Assembly: GCA_001643475.1 (NCBI GenBank)
Contig: LXTK01000109.1
Coordinates: 1,590-9,257 of the forward strand
Direction: 5' to 3'
Origin: Proteobacteria bacterium SPGG2
GTDB lineage: Bacteria > Pseudomonadota > Gammaproteobacteria > Acidiferrobacterales > SPGG2
DNA: 7,668 bases
Shown: positions 6,527 to 7,668 of the stretch, in pieces
How positions within the stretch are numbered: position 1 is the first letter of the stretch
How the letters are laid out: each line of letters opens with the position of its first letter
Position numbers and translations under genes: made by a program
The notes under the pieces: generated by a model
The model's database searches: none
Told to the model about the DNA's origin: nothing
What the model saw: only the letters and a program-made list of their open reading frames with translations

Positions 6527-7065
6527 AGCTTGCTTGGAAATCTTGAATCTTGAACTCGTACTTTGCATGCCGACTTTTAACGATATCGGCACAGTCTGTC
6601 GTAACTTGAACCCCCATAACACACAACCAGCGATCTTAAGACCGACCAATGCCCGATTGGTTGCAAAAATACATGCACCGAGCAACGATGTAACTGCCGT
6701 CCTTAATATCGTAAGTGGCAGGCATCCAAGACCTAATGGAGGGTTGGTTCAAAACGAATCGAGATTCCGGCTAGCTCAGGCACATTCGACCTGGTTTGTG
6801 GCACGCCTAGGAATATCTGCAGAGTGTTCTCTAACCCACAACATTTATATAGTCGTTGCTTGACGGTGCTTCAAGCCCCACCACTGGGGAGCGCGAACCG
6901 AGTCACAATCCACCCCTTATTACAGGCTAAAAACAGAGCCTGGCTGCTCCTTTGCCGAAGCCAACCACCGGCTCCTGACAACTATCAGGACGTTATCTCG
7001 TGCGACTGGTTTCGAAAACGAGGCTACGATCTATGATCAAAGTAATGAAGAAGGCACACACCTAA
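6527..7065. other. Long gap without a convincing gene
   Basis: Between the EEP start and the YdcH-like stop there are about 540 nt. Both strands hold only short frames without recognisable motifs. I looked for remnants of dsbA or cytochrome c4, which neighbour the EEP gene in pseudomonads, and found none. The stretch contains the minus-strand promoter at 6846-6874 and a run of small inverted repeats: GCTTGA/TCAAGC (6858-6863 and 6871-6876), CCCC/GGGG (6876-6889), CAGGCT/AGCCTG (6923-6928 and 6937-6942), TCCTGA/TCAGGA (6973-6978 and 6985-6990). None is followed by a T-run, so no terminator is called. Confidence 0.6.
6846..6874 (-). promoter_or_regulatory. Sigma70-type promoter, minus strand, probably for the EEP gene
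   Basis: On the minus strand TTGAAG (6869-6874) is followed after exactly 17 nt by TATATA (6846-6851), a good match to the housekeeping consensus. Transcription would begin near 6839, leaving a leader of about 310 nt before the EEP ATG at 6526. A short frame of 22 codons (ATG 6842-6844) begins right behind the -10 box but looks unremarkable. Confidence 0.45.
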
Positions 7066-7290
7066 CTACGCGTGGGCTCGTCCGTACTTTTCGATCATCA
7101 ACGCCATTTTGTCTTTTACCAAAAGTTTCTCCTTTTTCATTTTCTCTAACGTCATGTCATCCAACGGTAGCTCTCCGTTTCCCGCCTTGTCGACCTTTTC
7201 ATCAAGCTCTTGATGCTTATCAAAGAGTGTTTTGAAGTCAGTGTTATCGGCGAGCAACTGCTGCACAATCCCCTGATCGTGTTCGAACAT
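7066..7290 (-). CDS. YdcH-like small protein (DUF465)
   Basis: This 74-residue, charged, all-helical protein is of the YdcH/DUF465 family, whose function is unknown. Matches to E. coli YdcH include the N-terminal MF, the central LFDKHQELDEKV (22-33) and the C-terminal MKKEKLLVKDKM (51-62). Two amphipathic helices probably pack as an antiparallel coiled coil. I chose ATG 7288-7290 since family members start with MF at this point and a GAGG sits about 9 nt upstream. The frame could be extended by 23 residues to 7359, but that addition has no family resemblance. The gene seems to be transcribed alone; a weak promoter candidate lies at 7347-7375. It is cytoplasmic by composition. Confidence 0.88.
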   Translation of the reverse strand: MFEHDQGIVQQLLADNTDFKTLFDKHQELDEKVDKAGNGELPLDDMTLEKMKKEKLLVKDKMALMIEKYGRAHA

Positions 7291-7346
7291 ATTTATGCCC
7301 TCGTGTCCAGTTACGGCTCCGTTTGACCCAACAAACGATATTCCTA

Positions 7347-7375
7347 TTACTACAACCACCTGGACTTCGTTGCAA
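7347..7375 (-). promoter_or_regulatory. Weak promoter candidate for the YdcH-like gene
   Basis: On the minus strand TTGCAA (7370-7375) and TAGTAA (7347-7352) are separated by 17 nt. They match the consensus at 4 and 3 of 6 positions. Start would be near 7340, leaving a leader of about 50 nt. Evidence is only position and spacing. Confidence 0.22.
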
Positions 7376-7427
7376 GCACAATCAAAAAACCAAAGAAAAA
7401 CCGATACAAATGAACCCGGGTCGGGCC

Positions 7428-7467
7428 CAGAAATGGAAAGCCCCCGACACCTTTCGGTGTCGGAAGC
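7428..7467 (-). terminator. Hairpin resembling a rho-independent terminator (minus strand)
   Basis: On the minus strand, bases 7467-7440 form a 12-bp stem GCTTCCGACACC/GGTGTCGGGGGC (two G-U pairs) closed by a GAAA tetraloop. A T-rich tail, TTTCCATTTCT, follows. The core 8 bp pair perfectly (7444-7451 with 7456-7463). On the plus strand the outer pairs become mismatches and there is no T-run, so the minus reading is preferred. It would end a transcript coming from beyond or near the right edge; no matching minus-strand gene is visible in the window. Confidence 0.5.
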
Positions 7468-7518
7468 GGGATTTAGGGATAAGACCCTGGGAGTTGATGT
7501 ACAGGCGACCTACAGGGC

Positions 7519-7541
7519 AAGGATTGTTCCCAACAATCCTT
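7519..7541. repeat. Perfect 10-bp inverted repeat
   Basis: AAGGATTGTT (7519-7528) and AACAATCCTT (7532-7541) flank CCC. On the plus strand TTGCATTTCC follows, so it could act as a weak plus-strand terminator or as a leader hairpin 28 nt ahead of the possible gene at 7570. Neighbouring elements are AGGG/CCCT (7475-7488) and TCCCTGG/CCAGGGA (7556-7562 and 7588-7594). The role is unknown. Confidence 0.6.
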
Positions 7542-7569
7542 TTGCATTTCCACCATCCCTGGCGGTCAG

Positions 7570-7668
7570 ATGTCGGAAGATACGACTCCAGGGAAGGAGG
7601 AGGTAGAGTCGCGCCGGGAGCAGCGACCGAGACCAACGCAGGAGCAGTTGCTGAGATGGCCGAGAGCG
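7570..7668 (+). CDS. Possible start of a hypothetical protein, cut by the window edge
   Basis: ATG 7570-7572 opens a frame that runs 33 codons to the last base without a stop. The peptide begins MSEDTTPGKEEVESRREQ and goes on with PRPTQEQLLRWPRA: a charged, hydrophilic N-terminus of the sort that often precedes a membrane segment or folded domain. GGCGG lies 5 nt upstream as a modest ribosome binding site. I do not recognise the family. The opposite strand is also open here, so the choice of strand rests on composition and start signals only. It would be divergent from the YdcH-like gene. Confidence 0.38.
   Translation, partial: MSEDTTPGKEEVESRREQRPRPTQEQLLRWPRA

Noticed and set aside
6534..7036. 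Two plus-strand frames (109 and 70 codons) over the EEP 5' end and the gap
   Set aside because: No motifs, no ribosome binding sites, and partial overlap with the EEP gene region and the minus-strand promoter.
7382..7668. Open minus-strand frame running in from the right edge (contains GRLYINSQGLIPKSRFRHRK)
   Set aside because: It reads straight through the terminator-like hairpin and the inverted repeats, with no family resemblance I can name. Repeat-rich DNA often stays open by chance. It remains possible if the right edge holds a minus-strand gene.

Overview
The window reads as chromosomal DNA of a gammaproteobacterium. The gene order birA - coaX - SPOR-domain gene - tRNA-Thr is the one found upstream of the tyrU-glyT-thrT-tufB cluster in pseudomonads and relatives (E. 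coli has coaA in place of coaX). The exonuclease/endonuclease/phosphatase gene followed by the start of a GGDEF-type gene also matches a pseudomonad gene pair. Base composition is mid-range by eye. I cannot name a genus.

Left edge (1-570): the C-terminal half of a tyrosine recombinase, entering from outside the window and reading into a tRNA-Thr(UGU) gene on the opposite strand. This looks like one end of an element integrated at the 3' end of that tRNA gene. If the ancestral order is the usual one, the element separates this tRNA from the rest of the tRNA-tufB cluster.

Middle (624-4771), all on the minus strand: dtd (D-aminoacyl-tRNA deacylase), a large acyltransferase with C-terminal membrane segments, birA (biotin-protein ligase without the DNA-binding domain), coaX (type III pantothenate kinase) and an anchored SPOR-domain protein. 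The last three are joined by 4-nt ATGA stop/start overlaps and are surely co-translated. BirA and CoaX link biotin and CoA metabolism, and together with the acyltransferase they suggest a lipid/cofactor housekeeping block.

Right part (4896-7668): a plus-strand DUF488 gene whose 5' end has no usable start codon in frame; a minus-strand EEP-family phosphohydrolase; a short remnant of a GGDEF-family diguanylate cyclase just downstream of it; a roughly 540-nt stretch with a good promoter and several small hairpins but no convincing gene; a YdcH-like (DUF465) small protein; a region rich in inverted repeats; and the possible start of another plus-strand gene at the edge. The truncated cyclase, the disrupted DUF488 start, the missing BirA domain and the long gaps hint at modest gene erosion.

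I looked for a new multi-gene system and do not see one. The main points of interest are the tRNA/integrase junction, the decayed genes, and the unexplained repeat-rich stretch near 7440-7594.
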